Shown one piece after another: positions 48,520 to 60,438 of a stretch of DNA of 64,000 nt. The notes beneath the pieces are model-generated. The model was not told the origin of the DNA and did no database searches. It was given only the letters and a program-made list of their open reading frames with translations. The stretch is from Paramecium sonneborni (Eukaryota > Ciliophora > Oligohymenophorea > Peniculida > Parameciidae), in assembly GCA_905182985.1 (NCBI GenBank), contig CAJJDN010000072.1, positions 4,577 through 68,576 on the forward strand, given 5' to 3'. Made by a program: the position numbers and the translations under genes. Each line of letters begins with the position of its first letter. The first letter of the stretch is position 1.

Positions 48520-50433
48520 ATGTAATAAATATTGAATGAAGGAGGAAACAGAAATCCAAAATAAAATTAATTTGAATGGAGATCGATCACTCCTGAAAGA
48601 GAATTTGGTTAAATGTTACAAGGTAAACCTTTGATAACAGAACCAAATGAAAATAAATAAACAGCTAAATCTATGAGTTAAGAAAATAACATCAATAATC
48701 ACGATTTCTAATAAAAATACACTAATTTAAATAAGTTATTAATACCTGATAATTAATAATAAAAATTTTAGAGACCTTTAAATTACATGTAAACTTCTCT
48801 TAAAAAAATGTCAGAAATTGGTTAACAAATCAATTCAATCTTACAAAAATTTAAATAAAATAGAATCCATAGACCTTAATCAGATCTAAATATGTTTGAT
48901 AAGCATTCTATGATGAAAAAAACTAGTTAAAACGACATTAGTCTATCAACTAATTTGAATTTAAATCATAGTTATATTGATAATCGTGGCACTGAAACTG
49001 AAAGATCATATTTTTAATACAAAAATTAAAAAGATAATGGAAAATAATAGTAAAATAAGGATTCAAAGGATTATTAATTCCTATTTTAAAATAGCAATAA
49101 TTAGTTTTAAACAAATTCTTTAAAAAAGATAATTGAAAAAAAAATTGCTCTAGCTATGCAAACTAATAATAATAATAACTTATATAATGATTACAAAAAG
49201 TAAATTAATAAAGAATCTAAATAAGATAGATCATATAATATTCAAAAATATATAACAAATAAATTCTTAAGAAACTCATCTTGTTTATAACCAAATGAAA
49301 AAAGCGACAGAAAGAATAAACAAATGTCAAGTTATTTTTCATAGAATCATTATTCAAAAAGTTAATCATCATTTTTAATTGAGAGAGAAAATAGCAAATC
49401 TGAGAATACGACAAGTCGTAATAACAGAATTCGAGTTTCTAGTTATATAAAGACTCCTACTAAAAATAATAGTGATTTAATTAAGCAATTTAGTCCTAGA
49501 TTTATTTCTTAGCAATTATCTTCATATTAAGTAAGTTCAAGCAAAATAAATTCATTATTATCATCAATGAACAAAGATATTGAAAAAATAAAAACCTCTA
49601 ATAATAATAATATCTAAAATTTGAATATTTATCATATATAGGCAATACCATTATTTTTAAGTAACGATCCAAATTAAACTCATGTAATTGTAGGATGTTC
49701 TGATTTAACAGTTCGTGCAATTAATTTATACTCAGGTAGAATTTAAGTATTGGGGAAACATTAAAAACCAATCAAATCAATTACTAAAATTGTGATATAA
49801 TAAAATTATAAGACTTTCTATTCTTGTTCTTTAGATAATTAAATAATTCAGTGGGTAAGTGAATCGATGCATGGTACTTATCGATTAAAACATTCTTGGA
49901 GGATGGATGAAGTTCCTTTATAACTATACTAAACTGAGAAAGGTGTATTATATATTGTAACAGCCAATTACATTTTCTATTTTTCATCAGTTACAAAAAA
50001 ATAAATAACATATCATGGTGTTTTTAATTGCATGATTTAAACATCTAGTAATATTTTGATTGCTATTGATAATTTCATTTACAAATTATAAGCTGACTCT
50101 TTGTAATTAGTTTGCACTTCAAAGAAACCTATAAAAAATATGATATATGAGGAAGGTTTACTTTATGTGCTATAAAGAGATGGTGCTTTATTAATATATG
50201 AAGAAGCAAAACACCTAAAATTTAATTCAGAGATTGACATTGGAGCTATGAATATCTTTAGCATGTAAAATGGTTATATAATTATTTAAACAAATGATAG
50301 TGAATTTATTGTTTATTCTTAACAAATAAGTAAGTCATATCAAATAGATGGTAAAATCAAATGTTTGTTAGCCTTACAATAAATGTTATTAATTGGTAGT
50401 AATAAGAAATTGGTAGAAACCCTAAAATTTTGA
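48520..50433 (+). CDS. Low-complexity protein with C-terminal WD40-like propeller
   Basis: 637 residues with no introns; ATG 48520 (MQQILNEGGNRNPKQNQF), TGA 50431-50433. An ATG at 48536 is in another frame and closes at TGA, so 48520 is the start. Residues 1-360 are Asn/Gln/Ser/Lys-rich and probably disordered. From about residue 375 come repeated beta-strand units: HVIVGCSDLTVRAINLYSG, FYSCSLDNQIIQWV, YIVTANYIFYF, LLYVLQRDGALLIYEE, LLIGSNKKLVE. Their D-x-x-[IV]-x-x-[WY] ends are those of diverged WD40 or PQQ-like blades. Likely an adaptor; no specific role recognised. Confidence 0.7.
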
Positions 50434-50621
50434 ATATTATTAATAAGTTTACTTTATAATGAAATAGTTATGTAAGTATAAATCTTTTAAAATATTTTCC
50501 TAAAAAAAGAAAAATAAATTAGTAAATATTCTAAAAATTATAAAAAATATTTTCTATTAAAAAAGTTACAAATGTTAAGAAAGCTTTTGAACAATTATTA
50601 TAATTTATATAAATAAATAAT

Positions 50622-52516
50622 TCAAGTTAGTTATCTTTCAATTAATTATTTATAAATTCCATTTTTATCAATTAAATCTAAATGTTTTCCTTGTTCAACA
50701 ATCTATCCATTTTGAATAACAACAATTTTATTAGAATTAATGATAGTTGATAATCTATGAGCAATAATGATGATTGTTTTTTATCCTGTTTAAACTAAAC
50801 CATCAATTGCAGATTAAACTTAGAATTCTGATTCAGAATCTAAAGCACTAGTTGCTTCATCAAATATAAGTATTTTAGGATTTTTAATTAAAGCTCTTGC
50901 AATAGCAATTCTTTATTTTTATCCTCCAGATAATTTAACTCCTCTTTCTCCAACAATAGTATCTAATCCATCTGGAAATATTGATTTATTAGAAACAAAT
51001 TCATAAGCATTTGCTAATTTCATTGCATTATCAATATCCTCTTATGTAAAAGTATCAACACCATATGTAATATTTTCTTTTAAAGTTCCAGAGAATAAAG
51101 TTGGTTCTTAAGCAACAAATCCTATTGATTAATGAAGCTTTTATAAATTGTATTCCTTAATATCAATATTATCAAATAGTATTTAACCTTCATTTGAATC
51201 ATAAAATCTCTCTAATAATTAAACAATTGTTGATTTTCCACTCCCACTTTATCCTACTAATGCAACAACTTCTCCTTTTTTAATCTCTAAATCTATTGAT
51301 TTCAAAGTAGTCACATTTAATTTAGTTGGATATTAAAAAGTAACATTTTTAAGTGTGATTTCTCCAGTCACATTTTAAGAATCAATTGAACCATTCTAAA
51401 TTTTAACTGGATGATCCATAATTTAAAATATTTTTTCAGAAACAGCTGCTGCTGATATCATCTAATTCATCAATCCACTTACAGCTAATAAAGATACTAT
51501 TTTATTAATATATATCTTACTTGTCATTGTTAATGTATATAACACAAATGAACTTAAATCTCCTATTGTTAATTTATCTTCAATTACTAAGCTTCCTCCA
51601 TAATATAAAATAGATAAAATCACTGCATAACCTAACAAAATTCCTATTGACATAAATTAACTTCCCAAAATTGCTATTCTATTTCCTATTCCATATACTT
51701 TTGTTGTTGCATTTCTATATTAAAGTCCTTCCTTCTCTTCTGTTGAAAAAGATCTTACTATTCTCATGTTTCCCAAAACTTCAGATGCTATCTATGTTGA
51801 AACTGCTACTGCTTATTAATATTCTTTTGTTAATTTTTTATATGTTCTCACAAATAATATTACTATTATTGTAAATGGTGGAATTACACAAAATAAAACT
51901 AAAGTTAGATTCCAACTTATAAACCATAATAATACTAAACTTCCTATAAATTACACTGCATTTTTTAATATCATTGATATTGAATCATTTGCTCCTTTAT
52001 TTATTACAGATATATCTGAAGATAATCTTGAAATCAGTTCTCCTGATCTATTTGAATCAAAGAACTCTATATCTTTTGTTATCATCTTTTAAAATAATTC
52101 ATTCCTTAAGTCAAATGTTATTTTTTCACCTAATATATTATATGCGTAAGCCCTCAAAAAAGTAAACAAAGCTGATACTATTGTTAATATTATGAAATAA
52201 AATGTTAATTTATTTAGATCTTCTTTACCATCAGATTTTGTTATTGAATCTATCATTTATCTTATATTATATTTTTTATATACCCTGTTAAATATGGAAG
52301 AGCCACCATTGAAAGAGAAGTTACTATTAATCCTAAATTCCCTAAAAATAACAATAATTTATGCTTCCATGAATATCGTATTAATCTATAAAAACTAGAA
52401 CCTTTTGGTTTGTTTTCAACAGTTATTTCTGGTTCTATTGCTGTTATACTTTTCTTTTCCTCTTATATTTTCTAATAATCAGCTTCGATTATCATTTTCT
52501 TTTATATTTTATTCAT
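50622..52516 (-). CDS. ABC-B half transporter (TAP/MDR-like)
   Basis: ATG 52516 ([20 protein letters not shown]), TGA 50622-50624, about 620 residues. Six TM segments, beginning with [20 protein letters not shown], and the conserved [17 protein letters not shown] coupling region. Nucleotide-binding domain: Walker A GQSGSGKST, Q-loop FVAQEPTLFSG, signature [15 protein letters not shown], Walker [14 protein letters not shown]-loop [10 protein letters not shown]. One 23-nt intron near 52275 (GTATAT...AAG). A half transporter works as a dimer and pumps its substrate with ATP; the B-family half size suggests a mitochondrial, lysosomal or other inner membrane, but no targeting signal is clear. All catalytic motifs are intact. 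Confidence 0.92.
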
Positions 52517-53334
52517 GTTTACTAAATAATTGATTATTTATATATTAGTGGGTGGAATTCCAAAAATCCAAAAAGAAAATTTTTTTTTTAATATTTTTAA
52601 TAATTTTTTATTAATCTTCATATTCTTAAATCCGAAATCATTTTCGAATCTAAAATAAGGCTCTTATTTAACTTATTTCAATCTCATAAATTTTTGGACT
52701 TATTAAAAATTCCTCTTATTTTTTTTACAATTATTTATTGATTACTCTTTATTTAATTCTATTAGAATCATTCAATAATTTCTAAATTGCCCATTTTACT
52801 TTAATTATAAATTTAAAAGCTCTCCACAAAATCTTAATCTAAGGCAAATAAAATTCTTCTTTATTTGGATTTAACTAACAACTTCCTGATATTTTATAGC
52901 AATAACTCTAATTATAACAAATTTTCTATTTACAATTTAAACCTTTGATTTAATATCATATTCCATATGAATCACTCGAGTCATAAGGGTTTAATTATCT
53001 TCCACATAATCTCTTCAATTATTAATTTAAATAGGATTGAAAACATTGCGTTCTATTTAAGTAATTCAATCAAGTAACTATTACGAAAGAGAATATTTTT
53101 TTAATATATTTAATATATTATATAGATCATTATCAATAGTATATAGAATTTAATTTTAATTATTCTTAAATAATTTTAAAAATAGTAATTTTTTTTCAGA
53201 TAACCAATTTAATCAAAATATTAAAATGGATTTATATTCTTGTTATAGTCTTACTAGATCAATCCTATTTTTAATAGATAATTTTAAATATATTTAGTTT
53301 ATATAATAATATGTATCAGAAGAATAATTTAAAG
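52517..53334. other. 818-bp spacer with a possible short coding remnant
   Basis: Minus-strand frames at about 52650-53000 show protein-like stretches (e.g. CYKISGSCQLNPNKEEFYLP followed by ILWRAFKFIIKVKWAIQKLL), but a TGA interrupts each end and no ATG or GT...AG intron fixes it. The rest is A+T-rich without signal. Confidence 0.35.
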
Positions 53335-55258
53335 TCAACATTGTTTTACTACAGATTTAATTTTCTATTACATCGTGGAAATCTTTTTGTCATCTCTTTA
53401 TTTTTATACAAATAGATTGACTGGGCTCTTGGTAGTTATTTAATCAAAATTAAAAGATTAATTGTTTCTTTTTCTTTTAAATAACTGTTGTTATGTTGAA
53501 TTGGCAATTTAAATAGGTTATCCACTATTAGAATTTTGTGTAGAATTTGTTTGATTAACATTATTGGTAATCAAGAGTTAAATGTTTAATTATTTCTTTT
53601 TAATTTGATTTTCTGATCGATTTAATTTTCCATATTGATTTCCTGTGTTTTTTCCAGAACCCAATTCAAAAGTTTTATTAGTATATTTTTGTTATTATTT
53701 TCTAATTTAAATAGATTTAAAAGGATATTACTAATTTAAATATACTTCTGCTAATTAGTGATTAACCCATTTAGGAGAATTAGGTTTATATTTATTAGTG
53801 GTTGAAATAGATCTTAATTTCCTTTTATGTGTTTTATTTGAAGTTTCATAAATCTAATACTCTGGTTCAATACTAAAATTGGCATTTTTAGTATTAGAAA
53901 ATTATTATTCTTTCATAGATCGAGTTCTGCTTTTCATTCCAACATATTTAGCTTAAGATTAGAAATGGATAAATTACATTTTCTAATGATTGGAATAACA
54001 AAACCACATTTTTGTGATTCAATGACTGGTTTAAGTAAAACAATTTCAAAATTGCCTGAATCCATTTTCATTTTAGCATCTTCATCAATAGCCTTTGAAT
54101 AGATAGAATATTGATACTTATTTAGAAATGTCATAAAATCTATTATGAACATTGAGTAATTAATTAATTAAGGGTAAATCTTTTGGTAAATATAAGTATG
54201 CAATTTCAAGAGCTCTAGATAAATAATTTTCAGCCTCACTGAAACAAAAAGAATCATTTTTTGAAACAAACTTAGACTCTGTTGAAGTGCAATACAATGA
54301 AATAACAAATAAGCATATCATATGTAAATATTATTGATTAGTAGGAAAGTCCAATACATGTATAAAATTACTAAGATTAACTGGATTCATCTAAATGAAG
54401 AACAATATGTTGGCTCGATGAATGTATGCTTATGGACATCCAGAATACACTAAATCGTAACTCTTTAATACTAATCATTGTACTTCTTAAGTTGTTTGAG
54501 TAGTTTAAATTTAATAACTCTAAACTATATTTTAATGTTTTGGTTTTAAAATAGGGATGCTCTTTTTAAGTATCTCTTCAATTACTTGTTAGTGTATTTA
54601 ACTCTGTAAGTATTTTTGAAGATCAATTAATATTTTTGAAGATTTTCTTATTGCCATTTTAGCAAATGCTAATGCTTCAGTATGTTAGCCACTCTCTGAA
54701 AGGATGATACAACATTATAAATAACAATTTAGACGTATCATTGAAAGGAGATACCCTTCTTAATCTGTTCTGGGAGTTTTTTTTAAAGCTAAAATAGCAT
54801 CTTCAAAACAGGTAAATGCTTATTCTAACCATCCTATAGCATAAAATACTACACCCAAATCTATTCTAATCATTAAAAAATAATGAATTAATGGATTAGA
54901 ATAAGAAATGGCAGTTAGTATTTATTCTGCTTATTTTAAGTGATATACACATTAGGAATATTGGTTGGCTTCAAAGTCTGATATACCTAATTGAATAAAG
55001 TCAATTAACTATTATTCTGCTTAGTCTTCATTAATTCTAAGTGCTTTGTTGTTCCTTTTTTGATTGGCCTCTATCATAATTAATATTAACTTTACATCCT
55101 TAACCATCATCATTATTGTGTATAATCTCTACAGGTTAAACTTAATCTAAAATTTACTGAAGGATATTTATGTCTGTCGAAGGAGGAATAGGGTTTTGTT
55201 TCTTCTAAACATTTGAGACTAGATTATTTAACAACTTTGGAGATTTCAGTTCTTGCAT
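53335..55258 (-). CDS. TPR-like helical repeat protein with disordered tail
   Basis: ATG 55258 (MQELKSPKLLNNLVSNVQKK), TGA 53335-53337. Residues 60-350 contain paired helices with TPR spacing, e.g. LGISDFEANQYSQCVYHLKQ, LGVVFYAIGWLEQAFTCFED-AI and SGQHTEALAFAKMAIRKSS. The C-terminal 190 residues are basic and Gln/Asn-rich. Three introns are inferred: 25 nt after DDGQG, 34 nt before YQYSIYSKAIDED, and 26 nt (GTAATT...TTAAG) at IIRKS. The last one matters: unspliced, the TPR frame stops at 53934 and a new ATG overlaps the stop; spliced, the two parts are one protein. TPR proteins bind partners, often in cilia or chaperone complexes; no specific role seen. Confidence 0.7.
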
Positions 55259-55475
55259 TTTATTATAATAATTTACTTTATATAATTTTATAAATAATGT
55301 TAAAAATTACGTCTTGTACATTTAGATACCTATCTAATATATTATTTAGTTTCAAATAACTATTTCTAAATCTTTTTTTATATTTAATTATCATTATAAT
55401 CTATATTTACATTTCTAAATCTTTTTTACATCATTATATTTAACTTCTTGTATAATATTTTTGTATTTAATTTTA

Positions 55476-57122
55476 ATGGGATTTTTTGAATATTTCTTTG
55501 GAAAAAAAAAAGAACCAGAAAAATAAGTTAATTAAACACAAGTAGTTGTTTAATAATAAAAATCTTAAAAATAAATTGAAGAAGAAGTTTATAATAATTT
55601 CATTATCTATAGAATTGGATTTATGCATCTATTCTTTAATATTTGGTATCCCCAATCTGGAATATTTCTATATCTGAATTTATAGATTAAAACTGCATTA
55701 TTTTTGATGATGAAGAAGAGAATAAATTAGAATATTAGGCTTTATTCAAAAAATATAAAAGGCTGATGGCAAATCTTATTGATGAAATGATGAATGAACT
55801 CGGTGTAACAGAAGAATAATTTGCTTAATAAGTAGAAAAGGGATTGAAACAACAATAAGATAAATAATTATTTGAACAATTGTTAACAATAGATAATTTT
55901 ATGGTCTTCAAAACATAAATGATTAAAAGAAATAAAGAATTAGAATTAGAAGCCTTATAAGAAATTAAGAAGTAAGATCAGAAAAAGTATATGATTCATC
56001 CATTTTATTAGAATATCAAAGAAATAAATTGTGAATCCTTAAAATGATGCAAATATTAAATTGCTTTAAATAGAGGCAGAAAAAGCTGAATTAGAACATG
56101 CATTATAAATGTCCTTAGCAATTCAAGAAGAAAAGAAAAAAATGTTAACAGAAGAAGATAGACAACTATAAGAAGTATTAAGACAAAGTTTAATTGAATT
56201 TTAGTATATATTTTATTTATTCTAAGATAAGGATTAAAAAAATAATAAGAGGCTTTAGAATTGAAAGTTCAAGAATTAAAATAAGCTAGAAAAGATTAAG
56301 AGTTACAAGCACTCACTTTTGAATAGCAATAAAAATTATTATTACAATAATAATAATATTAACCCAATTAAGAAAATGTATAATAATAAAAAGAAAAAAA
56401 ATAATAATAAGTAGATATCAATTCAGATGGAACTCCTACTCCACTTTTAAAATCAGTAAAGTAAACATTTTATTTAGGAATTTCATTAATAAAATCCTTA
56501 TAATTAGGCCCCTACAATGAATGAATTTTATAAACTATAAAATAACGATAATCCAATGCCTTAATAAGGAAAAGAAGTATAAAAATAAGAAGTTCCTATT
56601 TTGTAATCAAAAAAACTAGATAAATTACCTAATAAACCAGTTTTACCTTCAATCTAAGCCACTTAAGCTTAACCTATTATTTAATAAGCTGATTCAGTGA
56701 TTTAATTTGAAATGGATGTAGCAGAGGATGATGTTAATGTTAAAAAATCAGTTATTGCAAATTTAGTATCCTAAAAGTCTACAGAAATTAATAATGTTTA
56801 AAAAGGTGAAAGTATAGAGGAAAGAAAAATTAGATTAATCAAATAAAGGGAAGAAATTAGAAAAAGAAAAGAAGAAGAAAATAAAAAAACTTTAGAATAA
56901 TATAAAATAGAACAAGCTAATGTATATATTTATAATGTCTTTTAGGAATTAAAAAATAATAAATAAGATGAAGCTTTTCAAATTTAAAAAAAAAATACCT
57001 AAGAAGAACTTTAAAGAAAAAGAGAACTATTAGAAAAAAAGAAAAATTAAATCAAAATGTAAAAAGAAAAAAATGAATAAGAACAAATTTAAAATTAAGA
57101 ATTTGATGTTGATTTGTTATGA
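55476..57122 (+). CDS. BART-domain, CFAP36/ARL2BP-like protein
   Basis: ATG 55476 (MGFFEYFFGKKKEPEK), TGA 57120-57122. Residues 45-160 match the BART fold: NWIYASILQYLVSPIWNISI, SEFIDQNCIIFDDEEENK-LEY, LFKKYKRLMANLIDEMMNEL, with the F-I-x-x-N-C-x-x-F-D-x-x-x-E-N core of CFAP36 (CCDC104) and ARL2BP. These bind the GTPase ARL3/ARL2 in cilia. Two following helices, EHALQMSLAIQEE and EVLRQSLIEF, look like ubiquitin-interacting motifs (A-x-x-x-S). The rest is a Gln-rich linker and Lys/Glu-rich coiled coil. Five or six introns are inferred, the first 26 nt after QIEEE, another 25 nt after DQKK. A ciliary role is inferred from the family. Confidence 0.78.
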
Positions 57123-57263
57123 AAATTAGATAATTCAAAATATTTTTTTTGGAAATTTTTTTACATTATTTTAGTTCTTTCATCATTTCAGTTTTATTAA
57201 AAAAATATTGTCATGTAATTTAATAAAAATTAACTATAAACAATTATATATTCGTTTTATTAA

Positions 57264-57833
57264 ATGAATTAACAGCAAGAAGAAGTAGAAATTTATGATG
57301 TCCACAATTCTGATAGAAATTCGGAACAAATTAGTAAATCCCTTTTTTCCACTGTATTTGCTATAATTTACAACTTCAGTTGGGGAGCGCTGTTTCTTAT
57401 TTTTCGACATTATAGTAATTAGTTTTTGGTTTTAATTAAGAGATAATGCTGATTGCTAGTTGATAGATAAATGGTCGTTTTACACAGAGATTGTATTTTT
57501 TGCTATTGCTGCTTACAAATTGTATTTTATATACTAATGTTAGATTTATCGAATTACCGATTTAATATAAGACAAATGAATAATGGAAAAATTAATTGTT
57601 TGATATTGCAGACTATTTAGAACTGTTTCTTAGCATAGTTATTCTTATTGGATTGACTGTAAAGAAATTAATAATTTTGTTACTAGTATGCTTATCTCTA
57701 AAATGAAGAATGTTATCATCTTAGAAAGTTCGTCTTAGGATATTTGTTTATCACATACTTAATACTAATGATATGGTTGATTTCATTCATATTTATTCAT
57801 TGCAGTAGAGAAGAATTTAATCGTAATTCATGA
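57264..57833 (+). CDS. Small four-TM membrane protein of unknown function
   Basis: ATG 57264 (MNQQQEEVEIYDVHNSDRNS), TGA 57831-57833. After a polar N-terminus come hydrophobic segments around FSTVFAIIYNFSWGALFLIF, YFLLLLLTNCILY, YLELFLSIVILIGLTY and GYLFITYLILMIWLISFIFI. Two introns are inferred: 38 nt (GTTTTAATTAAG...GATAG) before INGRFTQRL, and 28 nt (GTAAAG...CTAG) after LIGLT. With them one frame carries all segments; without them the protein is cut. No family recognised. Confidence 0.55.
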
Positions 57834-58007
57834 TAAAATTTAATATATTTTATTTGCATTTAATATTAATACCATTTTAATTTTATTTTTAAATTCCAAT
57901 TTCAAAAAGATGTTAATAGAAAATACGTGAAATTTATTTTTCTAAATTTCTCTCTTTCCTTGATATATCACAAATAAATAAATACTATAATTTCTGATAG
58001 AATAAGT

Positions 58008-59120
58008 ATGAAAGAAAATATTAGCCATATGTTAACAAAGAGTAAATTTGATTCAAAAACTCTTAACCTTTTAGTTATTAGTCTTGGAAATATTTATGAA
58101 ATTTTAGAACAGAATAAAAAATTATAACTTAAGTCATTTGAAAAAGATGTTAATCTAAAGTTAAAGCAATTTTAAGAGTAACTTTATGAATTATAACTGT
58201 TATGTTAAAAAAATTAAGGCTTAATGTCTTTTGTCAAACATGATAAAACTATTATTGATATGTAAACTTCAATAAAATTACAATTGAACAATTTAGAAAA
58301 CTTAGTAAAATCTAAATATAAATCAATTAATTGTGATTTAGATATTATAACTTTCAACAAATAGGTCTTTCCTGTTGCAAATTATATTAAAACTTAATTA
58401 CTATTTACATTAAACCATCCAAAATATTCACCGATAGAAATAATTATGGAGTTTCTAATTCTTGAATCTGTTAAAGTTCATGAATATTAAATGATTATTT
58501 AGCATAAGTACTTAATTGAAAAATACTTTCAAACATAGGAAAATTTAAAATAAAAACTTAGTATTGAAAATGAAAAAGCACTATTTACACTAAATTATGA
58601 TAAGGTGGAAAATTAATTGAAATTTTTAATTGAAAATGATCCATATATCATAACTTCTAGCCTAAACTAATCCAAAATTTATTTATAAGAAGAAATGTTG
58701 TTAATATTCAATAATTCTTGTGAGCTTAAAGTGATTACAACTAACACAAAAAATATCAATAAAAAGTAGTTATCAAGTGATAACCAAAATAGTTAGCATA
58801 TGACCCAAGAAACAATTAAAATAAATGGATTTGGATATATTAAATTTCAATTAGTTAACTTACACATGAAAAATTATGAATTTTATCTTAAGGATTCAAA
58901 TATAGATTTAAATAGTTACTTTCCAGGTATAGATGCAGATCTTTTTAATGATAGTAATGGTTTTTACATAATTCCAAAAACAAATAATTATTAATTGTTT
59001 TATGATAAAGGATTGATATCTAAAGATGAAAAATTAAGTGTTGGAATTTAACTCAAAAATAAGTTTTGGATAAATGTTGAAATAAATAAACAAAAAATCG
59101 ATTGCTTTATGTTTGATTGA
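58008..59120 (+). CDS. Unknown 370-residue protein, coiled-coil N-terminal half
   Basis: No introns; ATG 58008 (MKENISHMLTKSKFDSKTLN), TGA 59118-59120. Residues 20-230 are helical with heptad-like Leu/Lys/Glu spacing. The last 130 residues change to a beta-rich mix (GFGYIKFQLVNLHMKNYEFY, NDSNGFYIIPKTNNY). No motif recognised. 47 bp before the next plus-strand gene. Confidence 0.7.
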
Positions 59121-59167
59121 ATTGTTATTAATATTTTTAATTATTATATATAAAACCGTTGAAAATC

Positions 59168-60343
59168 ATGAGTCAACAATTTTATTAAACATATGTGCCT
59201 AATCCTTTCATTCCTACGTTTAATCCAACGATAAATTCATCTAGAATTGATTATCCATCAACTAATTCTGCAAAATAAGTTGATATTAAAGAATTAACAA
59301 ATGAGTAGATTTCATAAAATAATGTCATCACTTCATCATTTAATTTGAACCCATAAACAAACAAATCAATTGTTATAAAACGTAAATTAATAAAAAATGA
59401 TTAATAGCAATTTTAACCAATTAAGATGAATATCAAAGAAAGATTAATGATTTGAAAAATAATCATAAAAATGAACTAAAAGAACTTGAATTAAAAATGT
59501 AATCATAAATAGATTCTCTCTAATAAAAAAGATATCAAGATGATTAATAAAAATAGTTAACTGATGTAAGACAATAAATAGCTGAACTTTAATAAACTCT
59601 TTAAGGAAATAATTATAGTAATCCTTATTAATAATAATAACATTAATTTTATAATCAAAATGAAATGGATAGATTAGAAAAGTAATTAAAAAAAAAGAAA
59701 AATAAAATAAAGTTGTTTAAAACTGAAATTGATAGTCTAAAGTTAGAACTATAGATAAGATAATAAAAAATAACAGAGTTAGAAATAAAATTGCATTATT
59801 CAGAAAATAAACCAATAATTTAATAATAATCTGCAATACCTAAAGTGATAGGTGTACCTTAATAAATAATTGCTTAGCCTTCAACAATAATATAAGAGTC
59901 TCCAGAATTAATTGATAGAATTAGGAGTGTTGAATATGAAAGAGATGTAAGTTCTGAATTTATTTTAGTGTTTGCTTTAGGAACTAAGAAGATTGTAAGC
60001 AACAAACATACCTTAAAGATAATAGCCTTCATTTCCTTCAGTAGAAGAATGGAATCGACTTATGCATGAATATAAAGCTTTGGAAAGTGAGAACAATAAG
60101 CTAAACACTATAATTTTATAAAAGGATGATTTAATTAAATCATTAGAATAAAGAATAAGTGTTGAGCTTACTAAATAAAGTGCATTATAAGCTTAAGGTA
60201 ATTAGCCTAGAGCTATATCAGTTTTTTATGATCCATAACAATCATAATAGTCGAAATCTCAATAATTATATCCTATTGCTGTTCAAAACACTGAATAAAA
60301 ATCTAATATTGAACCAACATTATAGAATCCTAGTGGTCAATGA
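59168..60343 (+). CDS. Coiled-coil protein of unknown function
   Basis: ATG 59168 (MSQQFYQTYVPNPFIPTF), TGA 60341-60343. A Pro/Asn/Ser-rich N-terminal 75 residues is followed by long Gln/Lys/Glu/Leu coiled coil (DEYQRKINDLKNN, EMDRLEKQLKKKKNKIKLF) with a poly-Gln patch, then a Ser/Pro/Gln tail. Two introns: 26 nt (GTAAATTAATAAAAAATGATTAATAG) and 22 nt at about 59948 (GTAAGTTCTGAATTTATTTTAG). Possibly cytoskeletal or basal-body-related, by composition only. It converges with the kinesin gene, 95 bp apart. Confidence 0.7.
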
Positions 60344-60438
60344 ATTTATTATTATTTATTAGACATTAAATTTAAAACTGCAAAATAAATAAATAGTAGA
60401 ATAATATTAATATTTGAATTCAAAAAAAAACATTAAGT

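Noticed and set aside
53930..53940. ATGA overlap of a TPR gene stop and a second gene start
   Set aside because: Removing a 26-nt GT...AAG intron just upstream joins both parts into one continuous protein, so there is no overlap.
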